Shown: positions 1 to 5,465 of the stretch, one piece after another
Numbering within the stretch: the first letter of the stretch is position 1
How the letters are laid out: each line of letters starts with the position of its first letter
DNA from: Dehalococcoidia bacterium
GTDB lineage: Bacteria > Chloroflexota > Dehalococcoidia > GIF9 > AB-539-J10
Direction: 5' to 3'
Assembly (NCBI GenBank): GCA_030612345.1
Contig: JAUWOB010000037.1
Location: 1-7,963 of the forward strand
Length of the DNA: 7,963 nucleotides
Program-made: the position numbers and the translations under genes
The notes under the pieces: model-generated
Databases searched by the model: none
The model's input: only the letters and a program-made list of their open reading frames with translations
Told to the model about the DNA's origin: nothing

Positions 1-1072
1 TTAGCGGAGTGGGGTCCCATTCCTTATACTTTTGGGTGCCAAACAAGTTCACAATGACTTCGAACGGCTTAACCGCGGTTGCATTCCTCATCTTGGTGGG
101 TGGCTCCTCTGCTTGCTCTGGCTTCCTTGTGTCAATGAACACATAGCCTATGTTCTCCCTGAGCTCAGAAATTGTAGCTTCAACATTACTTTCTGGAATC
201 CCCCCCTCGATTAATGTGACGTATTTTGCCTCACAGGCTTTGGCTAAAACTGCTAACCTTTCTGTTTCGGCTGATAATGCCTCCCTGAAAAGGACGAGCT
301 TTTCTAGATTCTCCCTGGTTTTACTTTCAATCTCGGTATGAAGCTTTGCCAGTTCTTCTTCAAGACTGCGGATATTACCGTCGGCTGCTTCCAGGAATTC
401 TCTCAAGGTCAAATCCTTTTCTGGTATCTGTAGAATTCGGCCCCCACCCTCCCTGACCGCAAACTCTATGGTTTCCCGGTCTTCAACTTTGGCAATGGCA
501 TATAAGACAGTCTCGTTTTCTGTTGTGGTCACAATGTTCTCGAGTAGGCGATCCTTGAGTTTAGGGTATAGAGTTTCAAATAACTCGTTGGGAAACACAA
601 AAACCAGGGAGAAAAGGTAATCCCCAGAAAAACCTAAATCCCTTAATCCGATATCGGCCTGCCGCTCCAGAGAGCCAAGATACTTGGTTAGTTCTGTCAG
701 CTCCTTAGCCGCATTGTCGAGTTTAGCTGCCATCTGATGCATGTTGCTGAGCCTGGTGCATAATGCCCTTACCTCGCTGTCAATCTCGTCAAGGGGCCTG
801 GTGTATATGACCTCCAAATCCTCTCCCAGCGACACTCTTTGCTCCTTTGGCATATAAGCTAACACATCGTTAATGCTGGTCAGTAATTCACTGACTTTCC
901 TTCTTTCCCTTTCAATGGCTTCTTTGTCTACAGGCTTTAGCTCTTCGCTTTGCTCAACATGAAGCACACCAGCGGCATGTAGAGTCTTGAGGGTCTTGGT
1001 GGAGTAATCCTTGTGGGTCATTACCCTGACTCTAACCATGGGGTCAGGTGTATTGACTATTAGAGGTATCAT
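1..1072 (-). CDS. ntpI: A/V-type ATP synthase subunit I, N-terminal part (runs off left edge)
   Basis: This is the stator subunit of the rotary A/V-type ATPase. The family has a cytoplasmic N-terminal half that contacts the peripheral stalks and a C-terminal membrane half that forms the ion half-channels beside the c-ring. Reading from ATG (1072-1070) gives 357 codons with no stop. The protein begins MIPLIVNTPDPMVRVRVMTH, and two Glu/Lys/Leu-rich stretches (about residues 85-125 and 215-290) fit the family's long coiled-coil arms. The visible end reads VNLFGTQKYKEWDPTPL, a recognisable family signature just before the membrane domain. That domain, usually about 300 more residues, lies outside the window. 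The start is one base after the stop of the upstream stalk gene (TGA-C-ATG), with an AGGGG about 12 bases before it, so the two are co-transcribed and probably translationally coupled. Identification is confident; the symbol is a convention choice. Confidence 0.9.
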   Translation of the reverse strand, partial: MIPLIVNTPDPMVRVRVMTHKDYSTKTLKTLHAAGVLHVEQSEELKPVDKEAIERERRKVSELLTSINDVLAYMPKEQRVSLGEDLEVIYTRPLDEIDSEVRALCTRLSNMHQMAAKLDNAAKELTELTKYLGSLERQADIGLRDLGFSGDYLFSLVFVFPNELFETLYPKLKDRLLENIVTTTENETVLYAIAKVEDRETIEFAVREGGGRILQIPEKDLTLREFLEAADGNIRSLEEELAKLHTEIESKTRENLEKLVLFREALSAETERLAVLAKACEAKYVTLIEGGIPESNVEATISELRENIGYVFIDTRKPEQAEEPPTKMRNATAVKPFEVIVNLFGTQKYKEWDPTPL

Positions 1073-1073
1073 G

Positions 1074-1385
1074 TCAGCTTTTGCCCCTGACAATACTCAC
1101 CACGCGCCTTACGATCTCCTCTAGCTTCTTGTCAGCATTGACGGGGATCTCAGCAGCCTTCTTCTCGGAATCCTTGATTGTTTCATCGGCCTGTGCTCTA
1201 GCCTTACTCACAATCCTGTCGCATTCAGTTCTTACCGCATCCATGGGCAATGGAGCGGACACTATTGCCTTGGCCTCTTCCTTCGCTCTAAGGACAATCT
1301 CGTTGGCTTCGGTCCTCGCCTCCTGGAGTATCTTCTCGGCTTCGGCCTCGATGGCTTCTACGCTGTCAGCGATTTTCTCGGACAT
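1074..1385 (-). CDS. A/V-type ATPase peripheral stalk subunit, H/G type
   Basis: A 103-residue, highly charged, Ala/Glu/Lys-rich protein with no membrane segment. It is predicted to be almost entirely helical and coiled coil, as expected for the small peripheral-stalk subunit (archaeal AhaH, NtpF or subunit G) that pairs with subunit E to tie the catalytic head to subunit I. Its place directly upstream of subunit I matches the usual order of these operons. The coil is interrupted at residues 44-47 (APLP). The segments at residues 17-31 (EKILQEARTEANEIV) and 56-70 (DRIVSKARAQADETI) resemble each other closely, suggesting an internal repeat. The ATG is preceded by AGGG with 6 bases between. It is the first gene after the promoter at 1498-1526. 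Low-complexity coils are easy to misassign, so the call rests on context as well as sequence. Confidence 0.82.
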   Translation of the reverse strand: MSEKIADSVEAIEAEAEKILQEARTEANEIVLRAKEEAKAIVSAPLPMDAVRTECDRIVSKARAQADETIKDSEKKAAEIPVNADKKLEEIVRRVVSIVRGKS

Positions 1386-1497
1386 AACGCACCCTGTTAG
1401 CAGTTCTCCGGGCCGGTACTGAAAGACACCTGAGCATGACCTGTCTCCGTGGTCGGCCGGACAATCGTTTCAATCGGGATGATCTCTTAGGCCGCTG

Positions 1498-1526
1498 ATT
1501 ATAGCAGATGAGTTCATCTTTGCCAA
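1498..1526 (-). promoter_or_regulatory. Near-consensus sigma70-type promoter for the ATPase operon
   Basis: On the minus strand TTGGCA (1526-1521, 5 of 6 to TTGACA) is followed after exactly 17 bp by TATAAT (1503-1498, 6 of 6). A TG one base before the -10 gives the extended form TGCTATAAT. The predicted transcription start is about 1490, leaving a leader of roughly 105 nt before the first ATPase gene. The leader contains a short AGACA...TGTCT pairing (about 1421-1445) but no clear riboswitch-like fold that I can see. This is the best promoter match noticed in the window. Confidence 0.75.
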
Positions 1527-1578
1527 TGTGTGCGCCTGGAGGAAATCTGCGCTCCTTGCGTATCAGGAACTCAGGAGT

Positions 1579-1606
1579 TTGTTATCAAAGCCAAATGCTT
1601 TATAAT
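1579..1606 (+). promoter_or_regulatory. Possible promoter for nfi and the downstream operon
   Basis: TTGTTA (1579-1584, 4 of 6) and a perfect TATAAT (1601-1606) are separated by 16 bp. The expected transcription start, 6-8 bases past the -10, falls at about 1613-1614, on the first base of the preferred nfi ATG. Transcription from here would therefore yield a leaderless or nearly leaderless mRNA, consistent with the absence of a Shine-Dalgarno before that ATG. The -35 match is modest and the assignment is inferred. Confidence 0.5.
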
Positions 1607-1613
1607 GCCAGAA

Positions 1614-2126
1614 ATGAGAGTGCATGCATTGCACGAGTGGGAGGTGAGCACTGCCCAAGCGAGAGAAATACAGCTGAGCCTGGCAAGAAGGGTCGTCGCA
1701 GAGAACATACTCACCGAGCCACGCCTTGTGGCCGGTGTTGACATATCGGCACCTGATGCGCAAGGCATAGCAAGGGGCGCAGTGGTGATCCTACGTTATC
1801 CCGAATTCGAGTTAGTTGAGGTACAGGTGGCCACGGGCAAGATGGAGTTCCCCTACATTCCGGGCCTGCTTTCTTTTCGAGAAAGCCCCTTGATTCTGGC
1901 TGCCTGTGAAACGGTACATAATGTTCCAGATCTGGTTCTGATTGATGGTCAAGGGGTTGCTCATCCCAGGCGGTTCGGGCTCGCCTCGCATGTGGGGCTT
2001 TTCCTTGACTTGCCTGCCATAGGCTGCGCCAAATCCATTCTTTGTGGCCGGCATGAGCCGCTGGGAGAAGAGGCGGGCGCTCATGCCGATCTGCTTATGA
2101 TGGCGAACCAATCGGAGCAGCGCTGA
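1614..2126 (+). CDS. nfi: Endonuclease V, catalytic N-terminal portion (gene frameshifted)
   Basis: Endonuclease V cleaves DNA one phosphodiester 3' to deaminated bases, chiefly hypoxanthine, and starts their repair. The expected family motifs appear in order: VAGVDIS (first metal-binding Asp), [19 protein letters not shown] (mismatch-wedge Tyr region plus catalytic Glu), then [20 protein letters not shown] (second catalytic Asp). Homology continues to HADLL at about 2096. After that this frame gives MMANQSEQR and a TGA, unlike the family, while the expected continuation is found in another frame. The product would lack roughly the last third, including the conserved GH. I prefer ATG 1614 because [15 protein letters not shown] resembles family N-termini. 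ATG 1605 and GTG 1530 are also in frame, and none has a good ribosome-binding site. The truncated enzyme is probably poorly active or unstable, unless the frameshift is a sequencing error. Confidence 0.82.
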   Translation: MRVHALHEWEVSTAQAREIQLSLARRVVAENILTEPRLVAGVDISAPDAQGIARGAVVILRYPEFELVEVQVATGKMEFPYIPGLLSFRESPLILAACETVHNVPDLVLIDGQGVAHPRRFGLASHVGLFLDLPAIGCAKSILCGRHEPLGEEAGAHADLLMMANQSEQR

Positions 2127-2371
2127 GAACTAGAACTAGGGTGAAGCCGGTATATGTTTCGGTGGGCCACTTAGTTGACCTGGACTCGGCTCTTGAATGG
2201 GTGACGAAGTGCTGCCGCGGGTACAGACTGCCGGAGCCGACGCGGCTGGCTCACCTGGCTGCCGCGGGCAGGCTGATGCTTGAGCCCGAGGATCGGCGGA
2301 GCGTGTCTGATCATAGCGAGATTGCCGCGCCCCGACAAGTCGAGGCGTGCAAAGGAATGGAAGAGGGATAA
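2097..2371 (+). pseudogene. nfi: Endonuclease V, C-terminal portion, out of frame
   Basis: This is the remainder of the same gene, one frame away. Translating this frame from about 2099 gives [20 protein letters not shown] followed by SVGH, then GYRLPEPTR. These are the conserved C-terminal elements of endonuclease V (E. coli Nfi has GHRVS... and GYRLPEPTR). A GTG at 2141 could formally start a 76-residue ORF, but there is no ribosome-binding site and the homology extends upstream of it, so it is not an independent gene. Beyond [15 protein letters not shown] lies a tail of about 30 residues not present in E. coli Nfi. The TAA stop (2369-2371) directly abuts the prfB ATG at 2372, so ribosomes finishing an intact nfi would have been placed to start prfB. 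Confidence 0.8.
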
Positions 2372-3470
2372 ATGCAAGAGGAGAAGGAAAACCTAGAAGC
2401 TTTGCTTCGCCAAATCTGGGATATCATGGTGCATCTTTGACATCCCCAGCGGGGAGAAGGAGATTGCCCGCATGGAAGCGGAGTCGGCTCAGCCTGGCTT
2501 TTGGGACGACCCGGCTAAGGCTCAAGCTGTGATGCGCGAGCTCAGCCGCAAGAAGAATCTGGTCGGCGACTGGCGTGAGCTGGAGAAGAAAGCTGCCGAT
2601 CTTAAGGAGATGATCGCCCTGGTGATCGCCGAGGATGATCACTCTCTCAAGGAAGAGATGCAATCGGAACTGAAGAGGCTGAGTTCCCGGTTCGAACGGT
2701 TGGAGAGCCGGCAGCTTTTTGTTGGCGAATATGATAGTCGAAACGCCATGCTCGCCCTTCATGCCGGTGCCGGCGGCACAGAATCCCAGGACTGGGCAAA
2801 CATGCTACTCAGGATGTACTTGAGGTGGGCGGAGCGGCACGACTATGAGGCTGAAGTCCTGGATGTCTCGCCCGGGGAAGAGATCGGCATCAAGAGCGCG
2901 ATCGTGGAAGTCAAGGGCGACTATGTCTACGGGTATCTGAAAGGCGAGCACGGGGTGCACAGGCTTGTGCGGCTCTCCCCCTTTGATTCTGACCATGCCC
3001 GCCACACATCTTTTGTGCTGGTAGAAGTCCTCCCGGAGGCTGAAGAGGCGGTTGATCTTGAGATAAACGCAGAAGAGTTGAGAATAGATACGTTCAGGTC
3101 CAGCGGTCCCGGCGGGCAACACATGCAGAAGACGAGCAGCGCTGTGAGGATAACGCACCTGCCTACGGGGCTGGTAGCCATCTGCCAGGGGGAGAGGTCT
3201 CAGCATCAGAACAAGGAAGCTGCTATGAAGATCCTCTATGCTCGGCTTTTGGAGCTTGACCGCAAGAAGAAGCAGGAGGAGAGGGCCAGGCTAAAAGGCG
3301 AGCGAATCGAGGCGGGTTGGGGCAATCAGATTAGAAGCTATGTCCTTCACCCTTACAAGATGGTGAAGGACCACCGTACGGATTATGAGGTTCACGATGC
3401 CGAGGCCGTGTTGGATGGAGAACTGGATGGGTTCACTGCTAGCTATCTTCGCTCGAGGGTAGGGAAATGA
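2372..3470 (+). CDS. prfB: Peptide chain release factor 2 (programmed +1 frameshift)
   Basis: RF2 recognises UGA and UAA stop codons and triggers release of the finished peptide in the ribosome. The protein is read in two frames. Codons 1-22 (MQEEKENLEALLRQIWDIMV then HL) run from ATG 2372 to CTT at 2435-2437. The ribosome then skips T2438 and continues at GAC 2439, giving 365 residues, the same length as E. coli RF2. The stop-codon recognition tripeptide SPF is at about residues 202-204 (LVRLSPFDSDHARHTSF). The catalytic GGQ is at about 247-249 (SSGPGGQHMQKTSSAVR). The N-terminal helical domain includes PGFWDDPAKAQ. The start has AGAGGG four bases upstream, overlapping the end of nfi. The stop overlaps the next gene by four bases (ATGA). 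A conventional call from ATG 2472 would miss the first 33 residues. Identification is essentially certain. Confidence 0.96.
2428..2441 (+). promoter_or_regulatory. prfB: prfB autoregulatory +1 frameshift site
   Basis: CTT TGA C (2435-2441) is the canonical RF2 slippery sequence. When RF2 is scarce the in-frame TGA (2438-2440) is decoded slowly, and peptidyl-tRNA-Leu slips from CTT to TTT, placing GAC in the A site. This makes RF2 synthesis self-limiting. In E. coli a strong Shine-Dalgarno-like AGGGGG sits three bases before CTT. Here the same position reads ATGGTG, leaving only GGTG (2428-2431) able to pair with the anti-Shine-Dalgarno. The stimulator therefore looks weak while its spacing is kept. 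Confidence 0.93.
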
Positions 3471-4717
3471 TGAGACGTCTAGCCTTAATCACCCCGTTGC
3501 TTGTCTTGCTCTTAATCCCTTCCCTCGTGGCTGCCCAGAGCGGTATTCAGGTTATAGCTAGCGGCGTGCAGGTGAACTTCCCCAGCCAGGCGGTGTTCAC
3601 GCTTGAGGTTGAAAGCTATGCCAGCATAGTTGATGTTCGTCTTCATTACCAGGTGGATAAGATGAACTATGCTGAAGTTGTCAGTGAGGGTTGGGCCGGT
3701 TTCACTCCAACAAACAAGACTAAGGCCAGCTGGACATGGGATATGAGGCAGGCAAGCCTGCCTCCCGGCGCTGAAGTCACATACTGGTGGGTGGTTGAGG
3801 ACGCTGACGGGAATAGACTGGAGACCTCGCCCGAAGTAATGCATTTTGACGACGGTCGCTTCGTCTGGCGGAGCTTGGCCGGTGTCACACCTCACGATGG
3901 CAAACTGACCCTTTTCTGGTACCAAGGCAGTGATTCCTTTGCTCGAGAGCTGTTGAATGCCTGTGAGGAAGGGCTAGTCAGGTTGACCGAGGATATTGGC
4001 GCCTATCCCGAAAGACCGATCAAGATATATGTCTATGCTTCTGCTGGCGATCTACACGGAGGCATGATCTTCCCTCAAGAATGGACCGGTGGCGTCGCCT
4101 TCACTGAATTCAGTACAATCGCCATCGGCATTTCGCCGGTGAGACTTGATTGGGGCAAGAGGGCTCTGGTTCATGAGCTGACTCATCTTGTTGTTCATCA
4201 GGCCACCTTTAGCCCGTATGGCCAACTTCCCACCTGGCTTGATGAAGGATTGGCCATGTATAATGAAGGCGAGCTTGAACCTCACTTTCAGTCTCGGCTG
4301 CAGACGGCTATCCGGGAAGGCGAGCTTATCTCAGTGCGCAGTCTGTGTAGCCCCTTTTCCGCAGAGACTGAACAAGCTTACCTCTCCTATGCTCAGAGCT
4401 ATAGCCTTGTGGAGCATCTCCTAGAAAGCTACGGGCAGGACGAGATGCTAGATTTGTTGACTCTCTTCAAGCAGGGCAGCACCTATGATGACGCTCTGAT
4501 CGAGGTTTACGGCTTTGATATAGATGGCTTGGATGCCCGTTGGCGGGCAACGCTGGCCAATCCGCTAGTCCCGGCTCGGCAGGCAGGGCTGCAGCCCGCT
4601 GTGATTGCCGTGCTAGCGGCACTGGCTGCAATACTGGTTCTCCGGGGCGTTCTGGCTCTGAGGAAGCGAACCTGGCAAAGTGTATCAAGGAGATCAAGCG
4701 GAGAAGATAAGCTGTGA
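3467..4717 (+). CDS. Secreted, membrane-anchored gluzincin metallopeptidase (peptidase MA-like)
   Basis: A 416-residue zinc peptidase of unknown substrate, probably displayed outside the membrane. Residues 1-23 form a signal peptide (MMRR, a Leu-rich core, VAA|Q cleavage). Residues about 26-130 look like a beta-rich, Ig-like domain (VDVRLHYQVD, AEVTYWWVVEDADGN). The catalytic domain carries HELTH at 236-240 and WLDEGLAMY at 257-265. Spacing HExxH-x19-E, with E260 as third zinc ligand, is the gluzincin pattern seen in peptidase MA-like domains. Residues about 378-398 (AVIAVLAALAAILVL and following) form a C-terminal transmembrane helix, followed by RKR and a short charged tail, so the topology is type I. 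It starts in an ATGA overlap with prfB (GGTAGGG just upstream) and ends in a GTGA overlap with radC, implying translational coupling. All catalytic residues are present. The biological role cannot be told from sequence. Confidence 0.85.
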   Translation: MMRRLALITPLLVLLLIPSLVAAQSGIQVIASGVQVNFPSQAVFTLEVESYASIVDVRLHYQVDKMNYAEVVSEGWAGFTPTNKTKASWTWDMRQASLPPGAEVTYWWVVEDADGNRLETSPEVMHFDDGRFVWRSLAGVTPHDGKLTLFWYQGSDSFARELLNACEEGLVRLTEDIGAYPERPIKIYVYASAGDLHGGMIFPQEWTGGVAFTEFSTIAIGISPVRLDWGKRALVHELTHLVVHQATFSPYGQLPTWLDEGLAMYNEGELEPHFQSRLQTAIREGELISVRSLCSPFSAETEQAYLSYAQSYSLVEHLLESYGQDEMLDLLTLFKQGSTYDDALIEVYGFDIDGLDARWRATLANPLVPARQAGLQPAVIAVLAALAAILVLRGVLALRKRTWQSVSRRSSGEDKL

Positions 4718-5403
4718 AGGGCTCTTTTACCGTTCACGACTTACCTCGCAGTGAGCGTCCCAGGGAGAGACTGCTCAAACTGGGCAGCGAATCTCTTTCG
4801 GCTCAGGAGATTCTGGCTCTGATCCTGGGGCGAGGAACGAAAGGCGAATCCGTCATGGTGACCGGCCAGAAGCTATTAAGCCGGTTCGGCAGTCTCAAAG
4901 GCGTCGCCAATGCCTCTGTGGAGGAACTCAGAGAGATAAGAGGGATTGGTCTGGCCAAGGCAGCTCAAATCAAAGCTGCGCTTGAACTGAGTAAGAGACT
5001 GGAAGCTGATGTCTCTGAGAAATCCAGGCCGATCCTCAAGTCACCGGAGGATGTTGCTGCCCTGGTGAGGAGCCAGTTGAAAGGCAAGAAGAGGGAGCAT
5101 TTCCTGGTGGCTTGCCTCGATACCAGAAACAGGTTGATAAACTGCAGGCCGGTTTCGGTGGGCAGTCTCGATACCAGCATCGTGCATCCCCGCGAGGCAT
5201 TCAGGGAAGCGGTCTCTTGCTCCGCCGCTGCAGTGATCTTTGTGCACAATCATCCTTCTGGCGACCCTGAGCCATCCAGGGAGGATATTGAGCTAACCAG
5301 GCGGCTGGCCAAGGCTGGCGAAATCATAGGCATTGATGTGCTTGACCATATCATTGTCTGCGATGAGAGTTACTTAAGCTTGAAAGCTAAGAACCTTTTC
5401 TAG
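4714..5403 (+). CDS. radC: RadC family JAB1/MPN-domain protein
   Basis: A 229-residue, full-length RadC-type protein. The N-terminal part (LPRSERPRERLL, LSAQEILALILGRGT) leads into helix-hairpin-helix-like repeats (EELREIRGIGLAKAAQIKAA). The C-terminal MPN domain has a complete JAMM metal site: E128 in KREHFL, H178 and H180 in HNHPSGDP, then S188 and D191. JAMM proteins can be metal-dependent peptidases or isopeptidases, but the activity of bacterial RadC is unsettled. The old DNA-repair label came from an E. coli radC102 allele later traced to recG, so that function should not be assumed. The GTG start (4714) overlaps the stop of the metallopeptidase gene by four bases, with GGAG about 11 bases upstream. 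ATG starts further in would delete the conserved N-terminus. It is probably the last gene of the nfi-prfB transcript. Confidence 0.92.
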   Translation: MKGSFTVHDLPRSERPRERLLKLGSESLSAQEILALILGRGTKGESVMVTGQKLLSRFGSLKGVANASVEELREIRGIGLAKAAQIKAALELSKRLEADVSEKSRPILKSPEDVAALVRSQLKGKKREHFLVACLDTRNRLINCRPVSVGSLDTSIVHPREAFREAVSCSAAAVIFVHNHPSGDPEPSREDIELTRRLAKAGEIIGIDVLDHIIVCDESYLSLKAKNLF

Positions 5404-5465
5404 ATTCAACGCCGCAATTTACCGCGGCTTGATTTGTAAGCTATACTATCTGGCAGGAGGGTTTC
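5404..5465 (+). promoter_or_regulatory. Gap with weak hairpin, possible promoter and strong ribosome-binding site
   Basis: GCCGC (5411-5415) and GCGGC (5424-5428) can form a 5-bp stem with an 8-base loop, followed by TTGATTTGT. This is at best a feeble terminator for radC. TATACT (5442-5447, 5 of 6) with TTTACC 18 bp upstream (5418-5423, 4 of 6) may be a promoter for the DUF362 gene. It overlaps the hairpin. AGGAGGG (5455-5461) four bases before ATG 5466 is the strongest Shine-Dalgarno in the window and fixes that start. Confidence 0.4.

Larger units (their letters stand above)
1386..1613. other. Divergent intergenic region between the ATPase operon and nfi
   Basis: This 228-bp stretch separates two divergent transcription units and carries a promoter for each (described separately). 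The two predicted start sites are about 120 bp apart. An open frame does extend upstream of nfi to a GTG at 1530. However, those 28 codons overlap the promoter boxes, have no ribosome-binding site at a useful distance and do not resemble endonuclease V, so I treat them as non-coding. Confidence 0.6.

Noticed and set aside
1081..1422. A 113-residue plus-strand ORF opposite the ATPase stalk gene
   Set aside because: It is the antisense shadow of a recognised coiled-coil gene; its Ser/Ala/Leu-rich composition is the reverse-complement reflection of Ala/Glu/Lys codons.
1530..1613. Upstream extension of nfi to a GTG start
   Set aside because: The 28 extra codons lack family resemblance, cover the predicted promoter boxes and have no ribosome-binding site before the GTG.
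1508..1741. A 77-residue plus-strand ORF overlapping the start of nfi
   Set aside because: It is in a different frame from endonuclease V, has no recognisable homology and no ribosome-binding site, and is overlapped by clearly homologous coding sequence.
2438..2440. Premature stop making prfB look like a pseudogene
   Set aside because: The TGA lies in CTTTGAC, the family's programmed +1 frameshift site, and the joined product has the normal 365-residue length with SPF and GGQ intact.
2424..2762. A minus-strand ORF of 112 residues opposite prfB
   Set aside because: The plus strand encodes unmistakable RF2 here, so the reverse ORF is a shadow.
4714..5403. radC as a DNA repair partner of nfi
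   Set aside because: The repair assignment of RadC is historically unsound and the peptidase and prfB lie between the two genes, so a shared repair function is not supported.
5411..5440. Rho-independent terminator after radC
   Set aside because: The stem is only 5 bp and the following TTGATTTGT is not a proper T-tract. It is mentioned only as a weak hairpin.
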